From the NCBI GenBank assembly GCA_027886175.1, contig JAJNNQ010000040.1, forward strand, positions 24,510,001-24,574,000: a stretch of 64,000 nt of DNA, in the 5' to 3' direction. Origin of the DNA: Phylloscopus collybita (lineage: Eukaryota; Chordata; Aves; Passeriformes; Phylloscopidae). This document shows, piece by piece, positions 55,001-60,689 of this stretch. Every line of letters starts with the position of its first letter. Within the stretch, counting starts at the first letter, position 1. The notes under the pieces were generated by a model. It worked only from the letters and a program-made list of their open reading frames with translations. It was not told where the DNA came from and did no database searches. Both the position numbers and the translations under genes were made by a program.

Positions 55001-57425
55001 ACAATGAGAAGGTATGCACAGAAGAAAACTGTGCTTTCTTGCTATTGCATTACTTTTATGCCAGCACTCTATCATATGCCTTAGACATACTAAGTCTATG
55101 AATTCTCTGGCAACTATTCTGCTTCTAATGCATTTATGATAATGTGTTTTTCCTAATGGATTTAAAACCACTGCTATTCATTTCCAGATCTTAAACTATT
55201 TATTCTTCATACCTCTTCTTGGATCTGATTTATTGTGGTTTCAAACCTAAGCTGGCATATTTATGTCAGTCAGACTTCAGTTTTTGGAAGGATGACTTCT
55301 TATGTGCAGTATCTTCCCCATTTTCTGAGTTATATCGGCCCATCCCTCAGTACATCTCAAGTCTTTCCTCAAAGTTGCACTTTTGTTCTTCGCAGCAGGT
55401 AAGGATGCTCAGATTTTATTCTGTTAGCTCTTCCTTTTAGCTTCTCTTTACCAAAGTTGCCTGATTTTTTAATACAACTCTGCCTTTTTTAATTAAGTGC
55501 AGTCATATTTGGGGTGGGTGCTAGGCTACTGTCACAATAACACAACTCTGTATACTACAGTCACTGAATCAGTCTTCAGGCAAAATTTTGAATCAACCCT
55601 GCACTCAGGAACGAGACAAAGGTTGCTTGTGTTATTTGTTTGGTTTTTCCATAGGTTTTCTAAGACATCACAACATAAAGCCATCATTTATCACCCTATA
55701 AATCTGTATTGCTATTAATGTAATCTGGCAAACATATCTTTAATTCTGAAGTGACAGCAAGGCCCATGTTTCTCAATCTACAACAGTATAGTCTCAAAAC
55801 TGTCATAAAGCAGCATTTTGTAACTGCTTTACAATATAAATCACACAGAAATCTATTGCTGCAGTTGTGTGATAGGCCCCAAACTGGGAACAAGTTTTCC
55901 AAATTTAATTCCTGGTTCTTTTACACTCATCCTGTACAATTTGGACAGGATACTGTAGATCTATTCAAACAAATTCCATGAACCGGTGAAAACTGTATTG
56001 ACTCCCAAAAAATAAGGACTCAAAACATCTCTATGCTTCAGTACCTGTAGAGAAGGATTATCACTTCTAATTTCAGCTTAAACAAATTAGCATATGATTA
56101 ATGGCCAGATAATAGTATTGAGTGAATTACCTAATAGCACTGCCTGGAAAATAAGTTGCTCTAGATGGCAGGAATAACCACTATTTTCCCTTACAGTTAT
56201 AACTACTACACAAGACAAAACTGTTTCTGTTCAATGACAATCAACTTTATTGCATTACCTGGAATTAAAAAACTGTAGAACTTTTCCATGAGTTTTTGAA
56301 TCATCTGATTAGCTTTTTTGGGTCTTCCACCTCCATCACTGAGAAATTCTGGTTTACTTAGCCCAGCTTCAAGAAGGTAAATTCCAACCTGTGGAAAGGT
56401 TACAGTTAACAATTTAATTAACTGTTAAATTGGCAAGAATATTATAAATAGAAGAGCATGAAAAAAATAACAGTGGTTCGAAAATCAGCAAGTATAGACA
56501 GATATAATAAATCTACTAAAAACACCATGTAGAGGAAATACAGCTAAAAGCTTCTGTGATTCCTTCAGGTAATACATTGCTAGTGGCGAAAAAATAAAAA
56601 TATATTTCTAGGAAAAAACACATTGAAAGCAGCATGAAAGCATGCAGAAACTATACATTTTCATCACATTATAAATACATAGTAGCTGCCATAATTTGTT
56701 GTTCAGATGCTTTTATTTTGTATTTCAAAAAAAAAAAAAAAAAAAAAAAAGAACTTTCAAAATACAAAACAAGTATAATGAATGCATACCTTTAAAGCCT
56801 GAGCCTCTCCAGGTCTTTGATAAAGTCCAACTATCTTTTTCTTTTGCAACCATCTTAAGCCTTCCAATATTTCACCACTTAAAGTTGCTTCCACCAGAAT
56901 ACGTTGCTCATAAGTGCCCGTGTATTCTTTTGTTTCATTACTGTACTCTTCTTCACTTCTTTCATGAACACAGACCTGCAGCTCATCATCAGCGTCTCCT
57001 CTCATTAAAGTAAAGCTCCTGTCACGGAATTGGTCAGTTAGAATTTGCTCAGAAGGCAGATGAAGAGCAAATTCTCCCAACAAAGCCTTCCAGGACCCAT
57101 CTGCACGGTATGGCAAGACTATAATATTTAGCTGTACAGACACAGGAGTCAAGATGGAATAAGAGTCTTCTTCATCGTTAACGGACAAAAACTTAACAGA
57201 TTTTGAGCCACTGCCTTCTTTCTGTACAAGATGTTCATCAGTGCTATCATCATTTAAAACAATGAAGGATGCAGAAGTGCTTGGAACTGGAATACGGTCC
57301 TCATTAGTTACTTCATCATCTAATGCCATCTCATTTCTCCGGTCTTCATGCATATTCCAGCAGAGCTTTTTCTTCTTCTCCTCATCCACTTTGGACGGAG
57401 GTGCACGTTTTCGACGACTACTCAT
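9965..57425 (-). CDS. SHPRH: SHPRH, SNF2-family helicase / E3 ubiquitin ligase (29 coding exons)
   Basis: SHPRH is a nuclear Rad5-related protein. Its family role is K63-linked polyubiquitination of PCNA with UBC13-MMS2 and RAD18 during DNA-damage tolerance, combined with a SNF2 ATPase. The joined exons encode 1,694 residues with all junctions in phase. Visible features in order: ATPase motif I (DEMGLGKT, K380), linker-histone H15 fold (about 441-515), C4HC3 PHD finger (about 673-718), motif II DEAQ (831-834), motif III SGTP (859-862), C3HC4 RING (C1443, C1446, C1459, H1461, C1464, C1467, C1486, C1489) and motif [10 protein letters not shown] (1627-1634). As in other SHPRH proteins, the ATPase lobes are split by the H15, PHD and RING insertions. 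The start is supported by two in-frame TGA codons just upstream in exon 2, an A at -3 and the family N-terminus [10 protein letters not shown]. Splice sites are GT-AG except for introns 4 and 17 (GC-AG). No frameshift or stop was seen. The identification is secure; individual boundaries are inferred without transcript data. Confidence 0.95.
11281..11361 (-). CDS. SHPRH: SHPRH exon 29 (residues 1636-1663)
   Basis: Acceptor ATTCAG|ATCTAC and donor AGAAG|GTATGT, 81 nt. It encodes [18 protein letters not shown], the end of lobe 2. Intron 29 is 1.22 kb, with no recognised repeat. Confidence 0.93.
12885..13221. repeat. 337-bp tract made only of A and C
   Basis: Reading base by base, the plus strand contains no G and no T from 12885 to 13221, then resumes as A/C after a short break until about 13253. 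It is not a simple unit repeat: stretches of CAAA, CCAAA, CAA and long A or C runs are mixed. In the SHPRH transcript this is a U/G-only segment in intron 28. Confidence 0.95.
13534..13712 (-). CDS. SHPRH: SHPRH exon 28 (residues 1577-1636), ATPase motifs V and VI
   Basis: Acceptor TTTTAG|GAAAAC and donor ACAAA|GTAAGA, 179 nt. It encodes [12 protein letters not shown] (motif V) and [12 protein letters not shown] (motif VI, with arginine fingers R1628 and R1631). Intron 28 (2.17 kb) contains a long A/C-only tract beginning about 310 bp after the donor. Confidence 0.95.
14153..14239 (-). CDS. SHPRH: SHPRH exon 27 (residues 1548-1576)
   Basis: Acceptor TTACAG|TGGCAA and donor TTTCAG|GTACAT, 87 nt. 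It encodes [12 protein letters not shown] and NNMVFSQI, lobe 2. Intron 27 is 440 bp. Confidence 0.94.
14750..14842 (-). CDS. SHPRH: SHPRH exon 26 (residues 1517-1547)
   Basis: Acceptor TCAAAG|GGAAGT and donor TCAACG|GTATTA, 93 nt. It encodes [14 protein letters not shown] and [11 protein letters not shown], the start of ATPase lobe 2 (helicase C). Intron 26 is 510 bp. Confidence 0.94.
16037..16070. repeat. Perfect inverted repeat, 13-bp stem with 8-nt loop
   Basis: TGTCCATCTGACT and its exact reverse complement AGTCAGATGGACA are separated by 8 bases in SHPRH intron 25. The stem does not extend further outward, so it is too short for a typical microRNA precursor. Confidence 0.85.
18313..18501 (-). 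CDS. SHPRH: SHPRH exon 25 (residues 1454-1516), main RING exon
   Basis: Acceptor CTGCAG|TGGGCA and donor GTAAAG|GTGAGT, 189 nt. It encodes the remaining C3HC4 ligands ([10 protein letters not shown] and CAIC), completing the E3 ligase RING that recruits a ubiquitin-conjugating enzyme. Intron 25 (3.47 kb) contains a perfect 13-bp hairpin at 16037-16070. Confidence 0.96.
20263..20334 (-). CDS. SHPRH: SHPRH exon 24 (residues 1430-1453), start of the RING
   Basis: Acceptor TTGTAG|TCTCAG and donor AGACAG|GTGAGA, 72 nt. It encodes [14 protein letters not shown] with the first RING zinc pair, C1443 and C1446. Intron 24 is 1.76 kb, with no recognised repeat. Confidence 0.94.
21162..21263 (-). CDS. 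SHPRH: SHPRH exon 23 (residues 1396-1429)
   Basis: Acceptor TCATAG|GTAGAG and donor GAAAAA|GTAAGA, 102 nt. It encodes [19 protein letters not shown] and YLTNLEK, a coiled coil leading into the RING. Intron 23 is 827 bp. Confidence 0.92.
22525..22668 (-). CDS. SHPRH: SHPRH exon 22 (residues 1348-1395)
   Basis: Acceptor TTACAG|TTACTT and donor CATGAG|GTAGAG, 144 nt. It encodes [19 protein letters not shown] and [11 protein letters not shown], helical segments before the RING. Intron 22 is 1.26 kb. Confidence 0.93.
23522..23747 (-). CDS. SHPRH: SHPRH exon 21 (residues 1272-1347)
   Basis: Acceptor TTGAAG|TGTTAA and donor TATAAG|GTACAG, 226 nt. It encodes [27 protein letters not shown] and [10 protein letters not shown]. 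Intron 21 is 853 bp, with no recognised repeat. Confidence 0.93.
24758..24820 (-). CDS. SHPRH: SHPRH exon 20 (residues 1251-1272)
   Basis: Acceptor TTGCAG|CTGTGT and donor CATAG|GTAAGT, 63 nt. It encodes [18 protein letters not shown]. The CxxC pair at its start is kept, although I recall a further adjacent Cys in the human protein (LNCC) that is Asn here (LNNC). Intron 20 is about 1.0 kb. Confidence 0.92.
25143..25316 (-). CDS. SHPRH: SHPRH exon 19 (residues 1193-1251)
   Basis: Acceptor AATCAG|ATTCCG and donor AACAA|GTAGGT, 174 nt. It encodes [17 protein letters not shown] and [11 protein letters not shown]. Intron 19 is 322 bp, with nothing recognised. Confidence 0.92.
26600..26865 (-). 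mobile_element. CR1 LINE 3' fragment
   Basis: The plus strand is the reversed CR1 3' end (GAGGTTGGAAGGGGCCTT, then CCTCTCTGGGCTACCTGTTCC and GCATTCCCTGATGGTCAGAG). It lies in SHPRH intron 18 and is an old copy. Confidence 0.8.
27045..27190. repeat. AT-rich microsatellite-like stretch
   Basis: Mixed ATAT/TACATA/TTATATT units with many TATATA motifs in SHPRH intron 18. It is a degenerate low-complexity region, not a coding one. Confidence 0.8.
27545..27735 (+). mobile_element. Degraded CR1 3' fragment
   Basis: The segment ACTGGAACAGGCTTCACATAG, then TCTCCCTCCTTGGAGGGAG and a terminal TGAATTCATTATTCTGTA, resembles the end of CR1 in plus orientation. It follows a poly(T) run. Divergence is high and the limits are approximate. 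Confidence 0.6.
28218..28360 (-). CDS. SHPRH: SHPRH exon 18 (residues 1146-1193)
   Basis: Acceptor ATACAG|ATACAT and donor GAGAA|GTAAGA, 143 nt. It encodes [10 protein letters not shown] and [10 protein letters not shown] through KLSMAEK. Intron 18 (2.90 kb) holds two CR1 fragments and an AT-rich microsatellite. Confidence 0.92.
28859..28966 (-). CDS. SHPRH: SHPRH exon 17 (residues 1110-1145), GC donor
   Basis: Acceptor ATACAG|GCAGAA, 108 nt. It encodes [11 protein letters not shown] through TIRELQRK, a coiled-coil-like helix. The next exon resumes in phase 0 (IHSGSPWW), so the donor must be the GC site AAAG|GCAGGT. The GT 4 nt downstream would shift the frame and give an early stop in exon 18. 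Intron 17 is 498 bp. Confidence 0.88.
29995..30370 (+). mobile_element. Degraded CR1 fragment
   Basis: The text includes GAGAGGCTGCAAGAACTGGG near the start and TTTCCTTGGAGATTTTAAAAG plus CATGTTGACCTTGCTCTGAG near the end. These are diverged forms of the CR1 3'UTR in plus orientation. It lies in SHPRH intron 16. Confidence 0.6.
31010..31099 (-). CDS. SHPRH: SHPRH exon 16 (residues 1080-1109)
   Basis: Acceptor ATTTAG|AGACTT and donor GAAGAG|GTAAAC, 90 nt. It encodes [12 protein letters not shown] and [13 protein letters not shown]. Intron 16 (2.04 kb) contains a degraded CR1 fragment. Confidence 0.92.
32607..32658. repeat. Poly(T)23 followed by poly(A) tracts
   Basis: A run of 23 T is separated by GGT from 13 A, one T and 12 A. 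The two halves are complementary and could fold back on each other. It lies in SHPRH intron 15. Confidence 0.9.
32829..32917 (-). CDS. SHPRH: SHPRH exon 15 (residues 1050-1079)
   Basis: Acceptor ATTCAG|GAGAAT and donor TTGCAA|GTGAGT, 89 nt. It encodes [19 protein letters not shown], a tetratricopeptide-like helix pair. Intron 15 (1.73 kb) has a paired poly(T)/poly(A) tract at 32607-32658. Confidence 0.92.
35421..35542 (-). CDS. SHPRH: SHPRH exon 14 (residues 1009-1050)
   Basis: Acceptor TTTCAG|CACTAT and donor TTAAAG|GTAAGA, 122 nt. It encodes [14 protein letters not shown] and [11 protein letters not shown], the helical middle region specific to SHPRH. Intron 14 is 2.50 kb with no recognised repeat. 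Confidence 0.93.
38351..38607 (-). CDS. SHPRH: SHPRH exon 13 (residues 924-1009)
   Basis: Acceptor TTTCAG|ATTCAA and donor AAAAG|GTGAAT, 257 nt. It encodes [19 protein letters not shown] through [10 protein letters not shown], a strongly conserved stretch joining the two ATPase lobes. Intron 13 (2.81 kb) has a 19-bp or longer poly(T) run near 37760. Confidence 0.94.
38691..38854 (-). CDS. SHPRH: SHPRH exon 12 (residues 869-923)
   Basis: Acceptor TGGCAG|ATTTAT and donor GACCAA|GTAAAT, 164 nt. It encodes [14 protein letters not shown] and [12 protein letters not shown], the end of ATPase lobe 1. Intron 12 is only 83 bp, the shortest of the gene. Confidence 0.93.
40762..40840 (-). CDS. SHPRH: SHPRH exon 11 (residues 843-869), ATPase motif III
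   Basis: Acceptor CATTAG|GCTGCT and donor AGAAG|GTGAGA, 79 nt. It encodes [20 protein letters not shown], with SGTP as motif III. Intron 11 (1.91 kb) has no recognised repeat. Confidence 0.93.
41641..41892 (-). CDS. SHPRH: SHPRH exon 10 (residues 759-842), ATPase motif II
   Basis: Acceptor CTGTAG|GTGTAT and donor GCAAAG|GTATGA, 252 nt. It contains [10 protein letters not shown] and motif II as [14 protein letters not shown] rather than DEAH is normal for SHPRH. Its base composition is clearly more GC-rich than the other exons. Intron 10 is 800 bp. Confidence 0.95.
44348..45043 (-). CDS. SHPRH: SHPRH exon 9 (residues 527-758), PHD finger
   Basis: Acceptor TTGTAG|GTAGCA and donor GTTCTG|GTAAGA, 696 nt, the longest exon. 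The first ~130 residues are a Ser/Glu/Lys-rich, probably disordered linker that looks poorly conserved. A C4HC3 PHD finger follows (CICGEL, CLKC, HAEC, CPHC; about 673-718) and then [11 protein letters not shown], where lobe 1 of the ATPase resumes. Intron 9 (2.46 kb) shows no recognised repeat. Confidence 0.93.
45121..46025 (+). mobile_element. CR1 LINE fragment with end of reverse transcriptase and 3'UTR
   Basis: About 900 bp in plus orientation, antisense to SHPRH, within intron 8. It begins in the last part of ORF2 (TTGATTAATGACACAGACAG, then CTCAGCAAATTTG and GGACCTGGACAAACTTG) and runs through the CR1 3'UTR (GGAACAGGTTGCCCAGAG, then AAGTCCCTTCCAACCC) to a poly(T) stretch. Frames are broken, so it is inactive. 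The 5' truncation is typical of CR1. Confidence 0.88.
46405..46661 (-). CDS. SHPRH: SHPRH exon 8 (residues 441-526), linker-histone H15 domain
   Basis: Acceptor ATACAG|GCTTAC and donor GAGCAG|GTAAAA, 257 nt. The segment [13 protein letters not shown], the KRTLEKLI helix and [11 protein letters not shown] match the winged-helix globular domain of histone H1/H5, inserted within the ATPase in SHPRH. Intron 8 (1.36 kb) contains a long CR1 fragment. Confidence 0.93.
47150..47255 (-). CDS. SHPRH: SHPRH exon 7 (residues 406-441)
   Basis: Acceptor GCATTAG|GGTAAG and donor CCCA|GTAAGT, 106 nt. It encodes [10 protein letters not shown] followed by a lysine-rich linker leading to the H15 domain. The sequence is less conserved than its neighbours, but length and phase fit. 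Intron 7 is 488 bp. Confidence 0.85.
48533..48683 (-). CDS. SHPRH: SHPRH exon 6 (residues 355-405), ATPase motif I
   Basis: Acceptor TTTTAG|TATTAT and donor CCTGAG|GTAAGG, 151 nt. It carries the nucleotide-binding P-loop [13 protein letters not shown] with the catalytic lysine at K380, conserved as in all active SNF2 ATPases. Intron 6 is 1.28 kb, without identified repeats. Confidence 0.95.
49483..49561 (-). CDS. SHPRH: SHPRH exon 5 (residues 329-355)
   Basis: Acceptor CCATAG|AAAATG and donor GGCTG|GTACGT, 79 nt. It encodes [10 protein letters not shown] through YYNPFTGC, the segment just before ATPase motif I. Intron 5 (799 bp) shows no recognisable repeat. Confidence 0.9.
49894..50112 (-). 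CDS. SHPRH: SHPRH exon 4 (residues 256-329), GC donor
   Basis: Acceptor TATGCAG|ATGAG, 219 nt. It encodes an acidic stretch ([12 protein letters not shown]) and then the start of the SNF2 region ([15 protein letters not shown]). Only a GC donor, AGCG|GCAAGT, keeps the frame into exon 5 and gives the family-like join ENALHFLW. The nearby GT donors break or alter the frame. Intron 4 is 332 bp with nothing else recognised. Confidence 0.88.
50240..50651 (-). mobile_element. Probable solo LTR, sense orientation, next to exon 4
   Basis: The minus strand shows a segment typical of an avian ERV LTR: GGACTTTCCAGTCC, a GGGAGGGAGCATGGCCAGGA block, a TTTATAAA TATA-type box (50492-50499), a GTGAGCAATTGTGCTGTGCATCACTTG segment in pieces, then an ATT-rich run and TTTATTTCAGT. 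The family assignment is from memory. AACAT flanks both ends (50235-50239 and 50652-50656), a possible 5-bp duplication, but the 3' terminus is not a clean CA. No internal region is present. Confidence 0.6.
52790..53275 (+). mobile_element. CR1 LINE 3' fragment
   Basis: Plus-oriented CR1 tail in SHPRH intron 3. Recognisable segments are TTGGGCCCCTCACTACAAG, the GAGCAGCTGAAGGAGCTGGG helix-coding remnant and ACAGGCTGCCCAGGGAAGTGG. It ends near short ATTGAATGATTC repeats followed by poly(T) at about 53279-53299. It is diverged and not coding. Confidence 0.8.
53454..53754 (-). mobile_element. Solo LTR of an endogenous retrovirus, 6-bp target duplication
   Basis: On the minus strand the element begins TGTTGTATC and ends CACTTCA, so it has the TG...CA termini of an LTR. 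It is flanked on both sides by the same 6 bp (GGATAT on the minus strand; 53755-53760 and 53448-53453). Inside, in the expected order, are a TATA-like CATAAAA (53645-53651), a GC-rich start region and AATAAA (53587-53592). There is no internal coding region, so it is a solo LTR left by recombination. A 6-bp duplication fits alpha- or beta-retrovirus-like elements. It lies in SHPRH intron 3 in the same orientation as the gene. Confidence 0.88.
56259..56388 (-). CDS. SHPRH: SHPRH exon 3 (residues 213-256)
   Basis: Acceptor CCACAG|GTTGG and donor CCAG|GTAATG, 130 nt. It encodes [12 protein letters not shown] through the segment ending FYSFLIP. Intron 2 is 401 bp with a poly(A) run at about 56727-56750. 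Intron 3 (6.15 kb) is the largest and carries a CR1 copy and two LTRs. Confidence 0.9.
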
Positions 57426-57456
57426 TTTGCCGTTTTCTCAATGGGACTTTCAGTAT
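56790..57456 (-). CDS. SHPRH: SHPRH exon 2 (first coding exon, residues 1-212)
   Basis: Acceptor TTTGCAG|ATACTG; 31 nt of 5'UTR, then ATG at 57425. Two in-frame TGA codons precede the ATG. The exon encodes the basic N-terminus and the SHPRH-specific region before the ATPase, and ends AAG|GTATGC in phase 0. Intron 1 (2.39 kb) holds an A/C-only tract, a CR1 copy and the 3' half of the CpG island. Confidence 0.93.
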
Positions 57457-57793
57457 CTGCAAAGTGAAGTAAATCAGTCAACAACAGGCATTACAGAATC
57501 AAATGCTCACACTAGCATTTCACTGTGCAGAACTCTGGGACACAAATACAGGCACTATGCACTCCAACTGTTCAGAAGTATTAACTTTAGAGGGCCTCTT
57601 CTACTCCTGTGCCATCACACAAAGCTGGATATGAAGCATTGTCTCGTACTAGATCTTATAATTTTGCCAGACAGCTACAGATGAAGATCAACAAAAGTGC
57701 TTAATTTCAAAGCTATTACTGAGAAAATCTTGTGGGACAGATATCAATCAGGAAGCAGTAGAATCCTTCAAAGATGGGGGTGGAGGGAGACAG

Positions 57794-57967
57794 CAAAAAA
57801 AACAAAAACAAAAAAAACAAAACCAAAAAAAACCAAACAAAACAAAAAACACAAAACAAAACAAAAACACAAACAAACAAACAAAAAACAAAAACCGAAA
57901 AACAACAACACCAAAAAAAACCAAAAAAAACAACAACAACAACAAAACACCCCCAAAAAACAAACCT
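57794..57967. repeat. A/C-only tract in intron 1
   Basis: About 174 bp on the plus strand are A and C with a single G (57897). The mixture of CAAA, CCAAA and CAACAA units is the same type as the larger tract near 13 kb. Confidence 0.95.
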
Positions 57968-58857
57968 CCGCAAACAAAAGTGCGGGAAGTACAGGAGATT
58001 TGGGGGTGGGTGTGGGGTAAATACACAGAAAATTCCTCTTTCCTTTCAAAGCCTGTGTAGCGCTGAAACTTAAAGCAAGCTTGACACAGGACTAGTCTGA
58101 AGCTGCCACTACATAAAATATGGTTTAGAGCCCAAACTATCACCTTCTGTCCTTCAAAGTCCCCAGTGACCTTGCTACTAGTACTGAATAATTTTTCCCA
58201 GGAAACTGTGCATCCTGGTCCCTGGATATACAAACTGCTTGCAGAAGAGCCCTTAGTTAGTTATTGTGCATTCCAGGAGGACTAACTGGCAAACTACATG
58301 GAGTCTTACTGACACTGGCTAACTGCAAACCTATGTCAAGACAAACATCCAACTCCTCAACTCAACGTGGGCACAGAACAGATTCTGTGGATAAAACACA
58401 AGAAAATAAAGTACAGCTGCTAAATGGTATATATGAAGAAGCAAATTATAGAATATTAGACACATCTAGGAAACTAATAACTACAGAGCCCAAAACCACA
58501 CATTCATAATTAAATACTCAAGCAAGTAGGAACTTTTTATCAAGAAAAGATTTTTCACAAGGAGCCTGAACACAGCAATAGATCTGTGACCTCATATTAC
58601 ACTTTGTCAGTATAGATATTTGTGTCAACTCACCTTGTGCAACTTTTAAAGGAATGTAGGAAGATGAAAATAGTCCAAGCTGCTAAATCCAACATATCCT
58701 AGTGTTAAAGGGGCTTATGCTGGAACACAACAGAATTCCTGCTAATAATTTTAGAAGGGTCTTGGAAAAAAACAAACATAACAAACACTAATTGATAATT
58801 CATGAAAGCCAAAGGAAGTATCGTGGAATATACAAATCTTGCTGTGTTTGAAATTCA

Positions 58858-59207
58858 AACACAGAATCACAGAATCAATTAGGTTGGAAAAGACCTCTGA
58901 GATCATCGAGTCCAACCTGTGACTGAACACCACCATATCAACTAGACCGTGGTACTCAGTGCCATATCTAATCTTGTCTTAACACCTTCAGGGATGGTGG
59001 CTCTAACATCTCCCCGGGCAGCCCATTCCAATGTCTAATCACCCCTTCTGCGAAGAAATTCTTCCAGAGGTTTTATATAAACATTCCCTGGCCCAGCTTA
59101 AGGCCATTACTTCTCATCCTGTCATAGCTGTTCGAGAGAAGAGGCCGACCCCCACCTCGCTACAGCGAGACTCCTGAACTCCTTTCAGGCAGTTGTAGAG
59201 AATGATA
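58858..59207 (-). mobile_element. CR1 LINE 3' fragment
   Basis: It starts on the plus strand with the reversed CR1 tail repeat (CACAGAATCACAGAATCA), followed by TTAGGTTGGAAAAGACCTC and GGCAGCCCATTCCAATGTC. It lies in intron 1, immediately beside the CpG island, in the same orientation as SHPRH. Relatively well preserved. Confidence 0.88.
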
Positions 59208-59845
59208 GTCTCCCAAAATTACACAGCGGTCTTGAAGGAAGGGCGAGTTTCTCATAACAATGCTCATGCACACGGAGCGATGTGCACTCGAAGCAAATTC
59301 CGACGCCAAGCCCACACTGCCCTTAACCCAGAGGCAGAAGGGTCCCTACGGCATCTCGGCCTGCGTGCACGCCAGCTTGGGCATCGCACTCTAAGGGACA
59401 AGCGGGAGGGAACCGCTCTGTGTGAGCGGGGTCTCCTCACAGCAACAGCGGCCACAAGATGCCCGTGCCTACAGGGGAAGCAGCAGCCGCAGACGGGGCA
59501 GGGGAAGCGGCCGGGGCTGTCTGCAGAGGCAGCCCCGCGGCTCCACCGCCGCACCAAGCGCTCGCCGCCCCCAGGGCCAGGACCTCCGCCCCCGGCTCTG
59601 CGCGGCTGCGGTGACCAGCCACCGGCCCCGGCCCCGCGCAATCGGCCCGCGGCATCCACCGCTACCCGCGGCCACTCGCACAGGCCTCGGGCTGTCCGGC
59701 CCCGCCGCCGCCGCCCGCGGGACGGCCGCCGCGCCGCGCAGGACTAGCGACACGGGAGGAGCGGCTGCTCACGGCTGTAGCGGAGGGCGGGGGCGGCCCC
59801 AGGGGCGCAGGGTGAGGGGAGCGGGGCGGGGAACCGCGGACGTAC

Positions 59846-59970
59846 CGGAGCGGTGACGCTGCTGCCCCGGCGGCCGCGGCTCCTCCCGGCTCGGGCGGGG
59901 CCCCCCCGCGCGCCCGCGGCGGGGGGCGGCTCCGGCGGGCGCGAGACCGCCCCGCCCCTGGCAGTGCCGG
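59846..59970 (-). other. SHPRH: SHPRH exon 1, non-coding (candidate)
   Basis: Exon 2 begins 31 nt before the ATG after a good acceptor, so a separate 5'UTR exon must lie upstream. In the CpG island the minus strand offers a donor CTCCG|GTACGT, whose exon ends at 59846. The upstream limit is a guess, based on a CCAAT box at 60050-60054 that would normally sit some 60-100 bp before the start site. Transcript 5'-end data would settle it. Confidence 0.4.
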
Positions 59971-60132
59971 ATGGAGCCCCCGGGCAGGGGGGGTGGAGGG
60001 GGAGGCGGGCACGGGTGCGCGCGCGCACCCGCACTGCCGCGAGCAGCAGCCAATGGGCTCCGGGAACCGTGGCATTTTCCCCGCCCCTGCTAGACGTAAG
60101 CGGAACAAAGAGACGGGAAAAACCGGGGAGCG

Positions 60133-60143
60133 GCGCAGGCGCA
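60133..60143. promoter_or_regulatory. NRF1-like site (GCGCAGGCGCA)
   Basis: The sequence matches the GCGCAnGCGC-type NRF1 core except for the central base. NRF1 sites are typical of CpG-island promoters. A GC box (AGGGGCGGGG, 60164-60173) lies about 20 bp away. Confidence 0.5.
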
Positions 60144-60229
60144 GTTGGGTGCACCCTGGGCGAAGGGGCGGGGTTAAAGCGGCGGTGCCCTTAGTGGGGC
60201 GTGGCTGAGGCGGGGAGAGCGCGTGGTTG

Positions 60230-60237
60230 TGACGTCA
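60230..60237. promoter_or_regulatory. Full palindromic CRE (TGACGTCA)
   Basis: A perfect 8-bp cAMP-response/ATF element sits in the CpG island, roughly 260 bp upstream of the proposed transcription start. CREB/ATF family factors bind this sequence, mainly when its CpG is unmethylated. Binding here is inferred. Confidence 0.6.
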
Positions 60238-60334
60238 CGCCGGTGGGCGCGGCCCCGTGGCACGCGGGCAGGGTGGCGCTGACGGGTGGGCCCTGGCGTG
60301 GGGGCGTGGGAACCTGGTGCGATCCGGGGAGTGC

Positions 60335-60560
60335 CCGGGGAGTTCCCCCTGAACCTGGGGAAGAATTTCACTGTGCAGGCGGCCGTGCACTGGAACACAT
60401 TGTATGGAGAGGCTGAGGAATCTCCCTCGCTGGAGATCCTCAAGAACCGTCTGGTCGCAGCCCCGTGCCGTGTGTTCTAGGATGATCCCCCCTGAGCACG
60501 GAGGTTGAACCAGATGATCCACTGTGGTCCTTTCCATCGTGACCCACTCTGTGATTTTAT
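60335..60560 (+). mobile_element. CR1-like 3' fragment at the edge of the CpG island
   Basis: The segment from about 60335 (GGAGTTCCCCCTGAACCTGG, then GCACTGGAACACATTGTATGG, CTCCCTCGCTGGAGATCCTC) to the end TCTGTGATTTT reads as a diverged CR1 3'UTR in plus orientation, interrupted or altered in its middle part. Confidence 0.65.
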
Positions 60561-60689
60561 GCGTGAAACACTTGGCAGAAGGGAGAGGGCTGTTCAGGCA
60601 TCTGAACAAAAACGATTGAAAGAGCGAGTTTCTGGGCTGTTAGTACTGCAAAAAGGCAAAATCAGGGCAATTAATTTTTATCAACGTAA

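Larger units (their letters stand above)
59270..60350 (-). promoter_or_regulatory. SHPRH: CpG-island promoter of SHPRH
   Basis: About 1.1 kb is very GC-rich and dense in CpG, in sharp contrast to the AT-rich flanks, and it lies just upstream of the first coding exon. No TATA box was evident near the expected start. Visible elements are a CCAAT box (60050-60054), a GC box (60164-60173), an NRF1-like site (60133-60143) and a perfect CRE (60230-60237). This is the usual layout of a housekeeping promoter. About half of the island lies within intron 1. Confidence 0.85.

Noticed and set aside
57697..58233. Several ORFs rich in Phe/Val/Cys or Lys/Gln/Asn in both strands
   Set aside because: Same cause as above: the A/C tract in intron 1 lacks stops, and the sequences are low complexity.
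59202..60208. Overlapping Pro/Arg/Ala-rich ORFs in several frames
   Set aside because: The GC-rich CpG island has few stop codons by chance. The ORFs overlap in conflicting frames and show no recognisable domain.
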